Shown here piece after piece: positions 51,827-61,181 of a DNA stretch of 64,000 bases (position 1 is the stretch's first letter; each line of letters opens with the position of its first letter). The translations under genes were made by a program, and so were the position numbers. The DNA lies in contig CAVTAR010000001.1 of assembly GCA_963732775.1 (NCBI GenBank), forward strand, positions 806,001 through 870,000, given 5' to 3'. Origin of the DNA: CAVRQM01 sp963732775. GTDB taxonomy: Bacteria > Pseudomonadota > Alphaproteobacteria > Acetobacterales > Acetobacteraceae. The notes under the pieces were generated by a model, which saw only the letters and a list, made by a program, of their open reading frames with translations, had not been told where the DNA came from and did no database searches.

Positions 51827-52870
51827 ATGCCACGCGCCCTGGTGCTGGAACGCCAACGCGAGCTTTCGCTGCGCGACATCGACCTGCCGCAGGCGCTCGG
51901 CCCGCGCGACGTGCGGGTACGGATGCACACGGTCGGCGTCTGCGGCAGCGACGTGCACTACTACACCCACGGCCGCATCGGGCCGTTCGTCGTGAACGCC
52001 CCCATGGTGCTGGGTCACGAGGCGGCCGGCACCGTCGTGGAGGTGGGCGCGGAGGTGACGGGGTTCGCGACGGGCGACCGGGTGTGCATGGAGCCGGGCA
52101 TCCCGGACATGCAGAGCAAGGCGGCGAAACTCGGCCTCTACAACGTCGACCCCTCGGTGCGGTTCTGGGCCACGCCGCCGGTCCATGGCTGCCTGACGCC
52201 CGAGGTGATCCATCCCGCGGCTTTCACCTACACGCTGCCGGACAGCGTGAGCTTCGCCGAGGCAGCGATGGTGGAGCCGTTCGCCATCGGCATGCAGGCG
52301 GCGTTGCGCGCCAGGATCAAGCCGGGCGACATCGGCGTGGTCACGGGCGCCGGGCCGATCGGCATCATGGTGGCCCTCGCGGCGCTGGCCGGCGGCTGTG
52401 CGCGCGTGTTCGTCTCCGACCTGGTGGCCGAGAAGCTCGCGATCGCCGGCAGCTATGACGGCATCACGCCGGTGAACGTGCGCGAGGCGGACCTCGCGGC
52501 GACCGTGCGCGCGGCGACCGCCGGCTGGGGCGCGGACGTGGTGTTCGAGGCGAGCGGGGCCCCGAAGGCGTACGGCTCGCTGTTTGACGTGGTGTGCCCG
52601 GGCGGCTGCGTGGTGTTCGTGGGCCTGCCGGTCGATCCAGTGCCGCTCGACGTGGTCGCCGCCTGTGCCAAGGAGGTGCGGATGGAGACGGTGTTCCGCT
52701 ATGCCAACATCTACGACCGCGCGATCAACCTGATCGCCTCGGGCAAGGTGGACCTGAAGCGGCTGGTGTCGCGGACGTTCCCGTTCGAGCAGAGCGTGGC
52801 CGCCTTCGAGCGCGCCGCCGAGGCGCACCCGACCGACGTGAAGATCCAGATCGCGTTTGCCGAGGCGTGA
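51827..52870 (+). CDS. NAD-dependent polyol (xylitol-type) dehydrogenase
   Basis: The 347-aa product is a zinc-dependent medium-chain dehydrogenase: catalytic zinc ligands Cys in GVCGSDVHYY, His-Glu in LGHEAAG and a further Glu in VEPFAIG; GAGPIGIM is the NAD fold. A segment YNVDPSVRFWATPPVHG replaces the four-Cys structural zinc loop, as in sorbitol/xylitol dehydrogenases. It matches xylitol dehydrogenases of acetic-acid and related bacteria. The ATG at 51827 follows GGGAGGGAGAG. It is followed by a strong terminator. Confidence 0.9.
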   Translation: MPRALVLERQRELSLRDIDLPQALGPRDVRVRMHTVGVCGSDVHYYTHGRIGPFVVNAPMVLGHEAAGTVVEVGAEVTGFATGDRVCMEPGIPDMQSKAAKLGLYNVDPSVRFWATPPVHGCLTPEVIHPAAFTYTLPDSVSFAEAAMVEPFAIGMQAALRARIKPGDIGVVTGAGPIGIMVALAALAGGCARVFVSDLVAEKLAIAGSYDGITPVNVREADLAATVRAATAGWGADVVFEASGAPKAYGSLFDVVCPGGCVVFVGLPVDPVPLDVVAACAKEVRMETVFRYANIYDRAINLIASGKVDLKRLVSRTFPFEQSVAAFERAAEAHPTDVKIQIAFAEA

Positions 52871-52915
52871 GGCCGCGCGTGCGGCGCTGAAGGACGTTGG
52901 GCGCTGAACGAAGCA

Positions 52916-52943
52916 GGCCCTCTTCCCGCGGGGGAAGAGGGCC
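52916..52943. terminator. Bidirectional hairpin terminator
   Basis: A perfect 12-bp stem (GGCCCTCTTCCC at 52916-52927 with its complement at 52932-52943) with a four-base loop. It lies midway between the convergent stops of the dehydrogenase (52870) and the phosphoesterase (52982). A T-run on the plus strand is weak (TTCGGAT), so efficiency is uncertain. Confidence 0.75.
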
Positions 52944-52981
52944 TTCGGATCGGATGACGCCAGCGTCAATCGTCGAAGTCA

Positions 52982-55749
52982 TCAGTCGTCGAAGTCGGGG
53001 TCCTTCAGGTTCTGCGCGAAGTCCGATGGCGGGCGCACCGTGGCTTCGCCGGGATACGGGCGCGTGTAGCCGGTCGCGTCGTACCAGTCGAAGTGGTTCA
53101 GCGTGAACGGGTCGACCGAGTCGGGCTTGTTGGTCTTGCCCTCGAACATCTGCAGCTTCGCGGTCTGCCAAGCCTTTTCCAGCTCGCCGGCCGGCGTGTT
53201 GCTCGCCACCACGCCCAGGTCGAGCGGGATCCTGTTCGCCACGTGCGACCACGGCGCGAGGTTCGCCGTGTTGGTGAAGTCGGTGGTCATCGGCGAGGCC
53301 ACGAGGTCGAACTGGTTCATCGGCGGCAGGCCGAGGATCTGCTCGATCGTGCGGGTCATGTTCACCTGCGTGTAGTAGGTGTGGTCGGTCGGCCCGTACT
53401 GCACCGCGTAGGGGCTGACGACGTAGCCCGGGCTGCGGTGGCCGTCGACGTGGTCGACGCCGTTCTGCGCGTCGTCCTCCTCGATGAAGATGGCCGACGA
53501 GCCCCACACGCCGCTGTGGCTGATGCTGTCGATGATGCGGCCGACGGCAAGGTCGTTGTCGGCCTGTTCCGCGGTCGGCTTCGGCGGCCCGCCGGTGTGG
53601 TCGTCCATCACCCACAGGATGCTGAGCGCCGGCACGCTGCCATGGGCGAGGTCGGCGTTGAAGTCCTGCAGCCACAGGTCGACGCGGAACTGGTCGGGAA
53701 TGTTCAGGTCGAACTGCGGGAAGTTCGGGATCAAGTGCTTCTTCACCGACGGGATCGAGGAACTCGACGCTGATGGCGTTCTGGTATTTCAGCGTCGGCT
53801 CGAGGCCGTTCTCGAAGGCCTGCGAGTCGGCGTAGAACTGCGACCAGCTCGGATGGCCGAGCGGGGTCGGAAAGTACTCGTTCTCGACGTATTCGCCGAA
53901 AATCTTCACGCCCAGGCCAGCCGCGTCGGCCTCGGCCCACAAAAAGCCCTTCGGCGTGTAGGCGAGCGCGTCGCCGGCGTTGCCGCCGGGATAGCTGCGC
54001 GTCCAGTCCGGCGACTGGATGTCGTCGGCGTAGGGCGCCATCGCCTCGGTGATCCACTGGTGGCCGTCGGCCGACTGGCGGGACGGGTCGTAGAAATTGT
54101 CGAGCAGCGGGAACCGCTTCACCAGCGCGTGGGCGTTCGGCGTGGCCTTGGCGCCGAACACGGCCAGCGAGGCATCGCCGTTGCCGGCGGCCACGTCGCC
54201 GAGCACCTGGTCGTAGGTGCGGTTCTCGCGGATAATCAGGAACACGTGCTTGATCAGCGACGGCTCGCCGATATGCGCCGGGATCGCGACCGGGGCGGCA
54301 TTCGGGTCCGCGGTGCCGGCCGAGGCGATGTTGGCCTTCAGGTCCCAGTGGTTGTTCTCGCGCACCTTCTGGGTGAAGGCCTCGAGCTGCGAGGCGAGCT
54401 TGGCCAGCGGGATCAGGCTGACGGTGCCGTTGTCCTGGTGGGTGTTGTAGCCGGTGACGCCGTAGTCGGTCTCAAACGAGTTGCGCGCGCCGATGCCCTT
54501 GTCGTTGGCGACGATGAGCTGGTTCCCTACCGTGTCGATGACTACCGAGCCGGGCGCGAAGCCGACCGGGATCATGCCGAGCACCGGCTTGGTCGCCGCA
54601 CCGCTGAGGTCGACGACGGCGATGGCGTTGGCGTTGTAGAGCGCGACGTAGGCCACGCCGGTGTTCTGGTCGACGGCGATCGCGGTGGGCGCCGCGCCGT
54701 ACGAGCGGTCCTTCTGCCCAGGCGCCAGCGGCGGCAGCTTCAGGTCGATCAGGCGGACGACGCGGCCGAGATCCGTGTCGATCACCGAGATGGTGTCGTC
54801 GTAGGTGTTGGAGACCAGCAGGTACGGCCCGAACAGCGCCATCCCGGTCGGGTGCAGCCCGGTCTTGATGGTGGCGACGACCTTCTGCTGGGCGAGGTTG
54901 ACGACCGAGACGGTGCCGGTGGTGGCGAAGCCGTTCACCGGGTCGGCCACGATCGGCGTGCCGGCCGAGTAGATCTGAAAGTCGGACTTGGTCGCGGCGC
55001 GTCCGCCCTCGTTGCTGACATAGGCGATGTCGCCGTTGACCAGGATGCTGTGCGGCGCGTTGCCGACGCGGATTTGGCTGGCCATCACCGGCGGGCTCTT
55101 GGTGAGGTCGATGGTGGCCAGCGTGTCGTTCTGGTTGAGCAGCGCGTACGCGCTCTTGCCGCCCTTGGCGAACGCGACGCTGCCCGGGTACGACGTGCCC
55201 GAGGTGTACAGCTCGCCGCACGGCCGGCCGTAGTCGCCGATCGGGCTGTTCGGGAAGCACTTGATGAACGAGGTGTTGGGCGGCACCGAGACGTGGGCGT
55301 AGTCGCTCAGCAGCCCGTTCGCATCGACCGCCGCGATGGTGACGTTGCTGCTGTCCTGGCTAAACATAAGATACTTGCCGTCGGCCGAGTAGGTGATGCC
55401 GGCATAGCTGCCGCTCGAATCCTGGAACGGCAGATAGCTCTGCAGCATGTGCCCGGTGCGGGTGTCGAACACCTGCACGGGTGCCGCCGCCCCCATGGTG
55501 AGCACCGCGGCGGTGTGGCTGTTCGGCTTCGGGTTGACCGCGATGGCCTTGGCGCGGACCTGGATGCCGAGATCAACCTGGGTGCCGGCCGGCGTGATGA
55601 TCTGGCCGGTGCCGACGACCGTGGAGCCGTCGCGCTGCGGGCCGGTCTCGTAGGTCGGGAACTGCGTCGATGGCGCGGCCAGCGCCGGCGCGGCCAGCCC
55701 CATCGCCAGCAGACCGGCGAGCGGCCTCAGCCGTTCGGTTCGAAGTCAT
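52982..55749 (-). CDS. Secreted beta-propeller/phosphoesterase, two frameshifts
   Basis: Repaired length is 921 aa. The signal peptide (LRPLAGLLAMGLAAPALAA) follows ATG 55749 in the next frame; one extra base near 55740 joins them. Residues about 40-480 are YVTN/YNCE-type propeller blades (VGNAPHSILVNGD, LHPTGMALFGPYLLVSNTYD). A phosphoesterase domain begins at VFLIIRENRTYDQVLGD and goes on in the second frame with VMDDHTGGPPKPTAEQAD and FIEEDDAQNGVDHVDGH, the AcpA/phospholipase C-like family. The frames meet near 53753 by one extra base. It probably cleaves phosphate esters outside the inner membrane. The architecture is known in other bacteria. Confidence 0.82.
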
Positions 55750-55964
55750 CAGCGGCACTCCCTGTTGTTGTTCGCCATGACGCCGCAACAGCCGCGCCTT
55801 CCAGGATGGCGCTCGTTGCGATGCGGCATGAGCCGGCAAGACGACGCAGGTTATAGACAGGTTTCCGGGAGATGCCCCGCCGGAGAGCTTGGAAACTTGA
55901 TTAAGATTGCATGACGCTCCGACCGCGGTGTTGCGACGCGATACCTAGGGTTACTTTCACAGGC

Positions 55965-57623
55965 TCAGCCCTCGTCCAGCAACGCCGCCAGCGGACCGAG
56001 CCAGGGCTCATGGCGCCGCCAGCGCTCGACGGCCTGTTGATGGATCGGCTGGCGCGCCTGCCACCGGCTCGGCGTGCGCACCGCGCGGGTGTTGCGCTCG
56101 GGCCGGAGGCAGGCCTCGTCCCACGCCAGGCCGCACGCCGCGATGATCCGCCGGATCGTCGGCTCGGGCGCGCGGGCCAGCGCCTCGTAGTCGATCTCGA
56201 CGAACCGCTGCGGCGGCAGCACCCGCCGCCAATGCTCGGCGAGCCGCCGGTAGCCGCGGAAATAGTCCACGAGTTCCGTGCCGCCGGTCGGGAACGCGAG
56301 GCGCGGGTTGAACAGCGTCTGGTGGATGGACAGCGCGGTGTCGATCGGCGCGCGGCGGCAATGGATGATGGTCGCGCGCGGCAGGGCGAGGTGGATCAGC
56401 CCGGCCCAGAGAAAGTTGAACGGCATCTTGTCGGTCACGCGCGCCGCCTGCGGCCCGATCCCGCGCAGCACTGCGAGGTAGTCTACCGCCAACCCGGCGA
56501 CGGCCGACGCCTCGGCGCCCGCCTGCAGCCAGCCGGCGCCGCGCTCATTCCAGAAGTTGAGCTCGCCGCCGGCCGCGACCTCGGGGTGGCTCGAGACGAT
56601 CTGCTCGGCCAGCGTGGTACCCGACCGCGGCATCCCCACGATCAGCACCGGCGTCACGTCGTCGCGGCCCAGCGCCCCGGCCTGCGCCAGGAGTGCGGGC
56701 GTGAAGCGGGCGATGACCTGCCCAATTCGCGCCTCGAACTCCGCCGGGTCGAAGACGACGAGGCCGCGGCGCGCGCTGTCCGCCGCGTCGAAATGCTGGA
56801 TCGCCAGCGCGTGCTCGCCCAGGTCGTCGGCCGCCTTGCCCAGCGCCAGGTGGACCCGGATGCGCGGCTCCACCTCGAGGCCCGGGGTGGCGAGCGCGGC
56901 CTGCATCCGGGGCAGCAGGTCGGCCTCGGCCAGCGTGATCGGGCGGCAGCGCACCAGGTCGTAGTAGCTGCCCGCCATCAGCGGCGCGTGGGCGACGGCG
57001 CGGGCAAAGCACTCCCGCGCCGCCTCGAAGCGGCCGGCGTCGGCGAGCAGGTTGCCAAGCAGGTCGTGCGCGACCGCATTCTCGGGTGCCAGCGCCAGCA
57101 GCCGCCGCAGCACCGGCTCGGCCTCGGCGTCGCGCGCCTCGGCGAGCAGCGCGCGGGCGCGGCCGAGCCGGCCGAAGCTGCTCTTCGGCCCGGTCGCAGC
57201 GGCGCGGCGGAAGCAGCCGATCGCCTCCTGGCGGTGGCCGAGCGTGAAGACCAGGGCGCCGGCGCGGTACCAGGCCTCGGTGAGCGACGGCAGCAGTTCG
57301 GTCGCCCGGTCGTAGGCCAGGATCGCGCCCCGGGCGTCGCCCAGGCGTTCGAGGGCGATGCCGAGGCGGAAATGGGCGTCGGTGTAGCGTGGCTCGCCGG
57401 CCACGGCTTGGCGGAGGGCGGCGACGGCCTCGGTCAGCCGGCCCGTCTCGAGGCAGGCGAGGCCGAGATCGTGCTGGATGGCGGGGTTCGCGGGTTGCAA
57501 CCGGGCCGCCTCGCGCAGCGGCGGGAGCGCCTGTTCCGGCTGTCCTGCCTTCAGCGAGTGCGCGGCCCGGGCGAGGAGGAGGGCCAAGGGCGGGGCCGGG
57601 GGCGGTGTGCGGGGCTGCGACAT
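55965..57623 (-). CDS. TPR-containing sulfotransferase
   Basis: The 552-aa product has about seven tetratricopeptide repeats in its first 270 residues (LGLACLETGRLTEAVAALRQ and further copies), then a sulfotransferase domain with the PAPS 5'-phosphosulfate loop VGMPRSGTTLAEQI, a 3'-phosphate-binding segment TIIHCRRAPIDTALS and KMPFNFLW. It should transfer sulfate to a carbohydrate or protein held by the TPR part. ATG 57623 is chosen. It diverges from the str operon, and shares the A+T-lighter gap 57624-57954 with its promoter. Confidence 0.88.
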   Translation of the reverse strand: MSQPRTPPPAPPLALLLARAAHSLKAGQPEQALPPLREAARLQPANPAIQHDLGLACLETGRLTEAVAALRQAVAGEPRYTDAHFRLGIALERLGDARGAILAYDRATELLPSLTEAWYRAGALVFTLGHRQEAIGCFRRAAATGPKSSFGRLGRARALLAEARDAEAEPVLRRLLALAPENAVAHDLLGNLLADAGRFEAARECFARAVAHAPLMAGSYYDLVRCRPITLAEADLLPRMQAALATPGLEVEPRIRVHLALGKAADDLGEHALAIQHFDAADSARRGLVVFDPAEFEARIGQVIARFTPALLAQAGALGRDDVTPVLIVGMPRSGTTLAEQIVSSHPEVAAGGELNFWNERGAGWLQAGAEASAVAGLAVDYLAVLRGIGPQAARVTDKMPFNFLWAGLIHLALPRATIIHCRRAPIDTALSIHQTLFNPRLAFPTGGTELVDYFRGYRRLAEHWRRVLPPQRFVEIDYEALARAPEPTIRRIIAACGLAWDEACLRPERNTRAVRTPSRWQARQPIHQQAVERWRRHEPWLGPLAALLDEG

Positions 57624-57742
57624 GGCTCGGGGGTCATCCGCTGTCTGGAACCGCGTCGAGGGGCGGCGCGGGTGCTTCCCCCAGGGCGCGCGTCGCGGCA
57701 AGTGGCCCCGCCCTGCGTCGCGTCCGCGTTCCAGCCGCCCGC

Positions 57743-57771
57743 TTGACTTGCCGCTCGCCCGCCCGTAAATG
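57743..57771 (+). promoter_or_regulatory. Sigma-70-type promoter of the str ribosomal operon
   Basis: TTGACT (57743-57748) and TAAATG (57766-57771) are separated by exactly 17 bases, close to the consensus for housekeeping promoters. Transcription would start near 57778, giving a leader of about 175 bases before rpsL. The leader has complementary pieces AACCTTCC (57843-57850) and GGAAGGTT (57901-57908) which could form a stem, possibly for control. The rest of the 57624-57954 gap shows no gene. Confidence 0.7.
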
Positions 57772-57954
57772 CCGCCCCTCAGTCGCGCCGGGCTCGTGCC
57801 GGTCGGCTTTCGTTCGCAGGCAACGGAGCGGGCGGCGCCGCGAACCTTCCCCAAGCCGGGTGGGTCGCCCAGGCCGCGTGCGTAGACCACACCGTCTCGC
57901 GGAAGGTTCCGCGCGGCGGTATCGCGTATGGACGGGACGGAAGACAGAGGGCTC

Positions 57955-58326
57955 ATGCCGACCATCAACCAATTGATCGCCCAGGGGCGCGAGCCCGCCG
58001 CCAAGCGCAACAAGGTGCCGGCGCTGCAAGGCTGCCCGCAGAAGCGCGGCGTCTGCACGCGCGTCTACACCACCACGCCGAAGAAGCCGAACTCGGCGCT
58101 GCGCAAGGTCGCCAAGGTGCGGCTGACCAACGGCTACGAGGTCGTGTCGTACATCCCGGGCGAGGGCCACAACCTGCAGGAGCACAGCGTGGTGCTGATC
58201 CGCGGCGGGCGCGTGAAGGACCTGCCGGGCGTGCGCTATCACATCTTGCGCGGCGTGCTGGACACCCAGGGCCTGCCGAAGCGGCGGCAGCGGCGCTCGC
58301 TGTACGGCGCCAAGCGGCCGAAGTGA
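57955..58326 (+). CDS. rpsL: 30S ribosomal protein S12
   Basis: The 123-aa product is a normal S12: MPTINQLIAQGRE, TTTPKKPNSALRKVAKVRL (Lys43 in TPKKPNS is the wild-type, streptomycin-sensitive residue), and GVRYHILRGVLDTQG. It is part of the decoding centre. It is the first gene of the str operon, with rpsG ten bases downstream. Confidence 0.97.
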   Translation: MPTINQLIAQGREPAAKRNKVPALQGCPQKRGVCTRVYTTTPKKPNSALRKVAKVRLTNGYEVVSYIPGEGHNLQEHSVVLIRGGRVKDLPGVRYHILRGVLDTQGLPKRRQRRSLYGAKRPK

Positions 58327-58336
58327 GGAGCGCCCC

Positions 58337-58814
58337 ATGAGCCGCCGCCGCCGCGCGACCAAGCGCGAGATCCTGCCGGACGCGAAGTTCGGCGACATCG
58401 TCATCACCCGTTTCATGAACGCGCTGATGTACGACGGCAAGAAATCGGCCGCCGAGGGCATCGTCTACGGCGCGCTCGACGTGGTGAAGAAGCGTGGCGG
58501 CAGCCAGGCCGACCCGGTGCGGCTGTTCCACGAGGCTTTGGACAACGTGAAGCCGGCGGTGGAGGTGCGCAGCCGGCGCGTCGGCGGCGCCACCTACCAG
58601 GTGCCGGTGGAAGTGCGCACCGAGCGGCGCCAGGCGCTGGCGATCCGCTGGATCATCGACAGCGCCCGCAAGCGCGGCGAGCACACCATGGAGGACCGGC
58701 TGTCCAACGAGCTGCATGGACGCCGTGAACAACCGGGGTGCCGCGGTGAAGAAGCGCGAGGACACCCACCGGATGGCCGAAGCGAACAAGGCGTTCAGCC
58801 ATTACCGCTGGTAA
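58337..58814 (+). CDS. rpsG: 30S ribosomal protein S7, one frameshift
   Basis: S7 starts MSRRRRATKREILPD and keeps GDIVITRFMNALMYDGKK and VRSRRVGGATYQVPVEV in the first frame. After NEL (near 58714-58718) the frame moves by one base and continues MDAVNNRGAAVKKREDTHR to FSHYRW and a stop at 58812. Removing one base near 58715 restores a 158-aa S7. Because S7 is essential, this is most likely a sequence error. The next gene is tuf, not fusA. Confidence 0.93.
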
Positions 58815-58874
58815 CTGCGAGACCAACCAACCCAATCCCGCGCGGGACCCGAGCGCGGGCACGGAGATACGACG

Positions 58875-60064
58875 ATGGCCAAGGCGAAATTCGAGCGGAA
58901 CAAGCCGCACTGCAACATCGGCACGATCGGCCACGTCGATCATGGCAAGACGTCGCTGACGGCGGCCATCACCAAGATCCTGGCCAAGAGCGGCGGGGCC
59001 ACGTTCACCGCCTATGACCAGATCGACAAGGCGCCCGAGGAGCGCGCGCGGGGCATCACGATCTCCACCGCGCACGTCGAGTACGAGACGAAGAATCGCC
59101 ACTATGCCCATGTCGACTGCCCGGGCCACGCCGACTACGTGAAGAACATGATCACCGGGGCCGCGCAGATGGACGGTGCGATCCTGGTCGTGTCCGCCGC
59201 CGACGGCCCGATGCCGCAGACCCGCGAGCACATCCTGCTGGCCCGCCAGGTCGGCGTGCCGGCGCTGGTGGTGTTCCTCAACAAGGTGGACATCGCCGAT
59301 CCCGACCTGCTGGAGCTGGTCGAGCTGGAGGTGCGCGAGCTGCTGACCGCCTACCAGTTCCCGGGCGACGACATCCCGATCATCTATGGCTCGGCGGTCT
59401 GCGCGCTCGACGACAAGCAGCCCGAGATCGGCGAGCAGGCGATCCTGAAGCTGATGGCGGCGGTCGACAGCTACATCCCGCAGCCGGAGCGGCCGATGGA
59501 CAAGCCGTTCCTGATGCCGATCGAGGACGTGTTCTCGATCTCCGGCCGCGGCACGGTCGTCACCGGCCGCATCGAGCGCGGCATCGTGCGGGTGGGCGAG
59601 GAAGTCGAGATCGTCGGGCTGAAGGACACGGTCAAGACGGTCGTCACGGGCGTCGAGATGTTCCGCAAGCTGCTCGACCAGGGCCAGGCCGGCGACAACA
59701 TCGGCGCCCTGCTGCGCGGCACCAAGCGCGAGGACGTCGAGCGCGGCCAGGTGCTGGCCAAGCCGGGCACGATCACGCCGCACAAGCAAGTTCAAGGCCG
59801 AGAGCTACATCCTGACCAAGGAGGAGGGCGGCCGCCACACGCCGTTCTTCACCAACTACCGGCCGCAGTTCTACTTCCGCACCACCGACGTCACCGGCAT
59901 CGTGACCCTGCCGGAGGGCGTGGAGATGGTGATGCCGGGCGACAACGTGTCGATGGACGTGGAGCTGATCCAGCCGATCGCCATGGACGAAGGGCTGCGC
60001 TTCGCCATCCGCGAGGGTGGCCGCACGGTCGGCGCCGGCGTGGTCGCGAAGATCAAGCGCGTAA
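58875..60064 (+). CDS. tuf: Elongation factor Tu, two frameshifts
   Basis: The N-terminal frame gives MAKAKFERNKPHCNIGTIGH, the G1 motif GHVDHGKT, DCPGHADYVKNM and NKVD; it breaks after ITPHK near 59788 and continues as FKAESYILTKEEGG in another frame. The true end (stop TAA at 60062) is reached only if a second extra base near 60055-60058 is removed; otherwise Tu runs in frame into rpsJ. Repaired length is 395 aa. It delivers aminoacyl-tRNA to the ribosome. The promoter-proximal gap to rpsG is 60 bases. Confidence 0.93.
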
Positions 60065-60093
60065 GCGACGAGACAGGACGGGATTTTTCGAAG

Positions 60094-60408
60094 ATGGCCA
60101 TGGAGAACCAGAACATCCGCATCCGCCTGAAGGCGTACGATCACCGCGTGCTGGACAACAGCACCAAGGAGATCGTCAACACCGCCAAGCGTACGGGTGC
60201 GCGGGTGCGTGGCCCGATCCCGCTGCCGACGCATATCGAGCGGTTCACCGTCAACCGCTCGCCGCACGTGGACAAGAAGAGCCGCGAGCAGTTCGAGATC
60301 CGCACCCACCGGCGGCTGCTCGACATCGTGGAGCCGACGCCGCAGACGGTGGACGCGCTGATGAAGCTCGACCTCGCCGCCGGCGTGGACGTCGAGATCA
60401 AGCTGTAA
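60094..60408 (+). CDS. rpsJ: 30S ribosomal protein S10
   Basis: The product is M(AM)ENQNIRIRLKAYDHRVLDNS to KLDLAAGVDVEIKL, a normal S10 of 102-104 aa, with RTGARVRGPIPLPTHIERFTV and VNRSPHVDKKSREQFEIRTHRR (in parts). It begins the S10 operon. Starts ATG 60094 or ATG 60100. An AGGACGGG site lies 12-19 bases upstream of 60094. The present sequence has no stop between tuf and rpsJ. Confidence 0.95.
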   Translation: MAMENQNIRIRLKAYDHRVLDNSTKEIVNTAKRTGARVRGPIPLPTHIERFTVNRSPHVDKKSREQFEIRTHRRLLDIVEPTPQTVDALMKLDLAAGVDVEIKL

Positions 60409-60484
60409 CGACCCTGCCTCGGCGTCGGCCGGGGCATCACCAAGGAGCGGCGCTTCGGGCGTCGCTCCCTCTGGAACGAGCGAG

Positions 60485-61170
60485 ATGCGAACCGGATTCT
60501 GGCCAAGAAGCTGGGCATGACCCGGCTGTTCCGCGACGACGGCACGCATGTGCCCGTGACCGTGCTGCACTTCGACCAGGTGCAGGTCGTGGCCGCGCGT
60601 ACCGAGGAGCGGGACGGCTACAGCGCCGTGCAGCTCGGCTGGGGCAGTGCGAAGGTGAAGAACGTGAGCAAGCCGAACCGCGGCCACTTCGCCGCGGCGA
60701 AGGTGGAGCCGAAGGCGCATCTGCGCGAGTTCCGCGTCGACGCGGAGGCGCTTCTGGAGGTGGGGACCACACTGTCGGCGGCGCATTTCCTGGTCGGCCA
60801 GCGGGTCGACGTGTGCGGCACGAGCAAGGGCAAGAGCTTCCAGGGCGTGATGAAGCGCTGGAACTTCCGCGGGCTCGAGGCGAGCCACGGCGTGTCGGTG
60901 AGCCACCGCAGCCACGGCTCGACCGGCAACCGGCAGGACCCCGGCAAGACGTTCAAGAACAAGAAGATGGCCGGGCACATGGGCGTGGACCGCATCACCA
61001 CGCTCAATCTGGAAGTGGCGCTGGTGGATGCCGAGCGCGGCCTGCTGATGGTCAAGGGCGCGGTGCCGGGGGCCAAGAACGGCTGGGTGCTGGTGCGCGA
61101 CGCGATCAAGAAGAAGCCGCCCGAGGGGGCGCCGTATCCGGCCGCCCTGCTCGCGGCGGCGGCCGGTTGA
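60485..61170 (+). CDS. rplC: 50S ribosomal protein L3, one frameshift at the start
   Basis: The family's N-terminus MRTG(I/L)(I/L)AKKLGMTRLF is present, but MRTG at ATG 60485 is one base out of frame with ILAKKLGMTRLFRDDGTHVP; one base is missing near 60495. The rest is a full L3: HLREFRVD, GVSVSHRSHGSTGNRQDPGK in parts, and MAGHMGVDRITTLNLEV. Repaired length is 228 aa. ATG 60517 would drop conserved residues. It is next to rplD, 11 bases apart. Confidence 0.93.
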
Positions 61171-61181
61171 GGACGAGCCCG

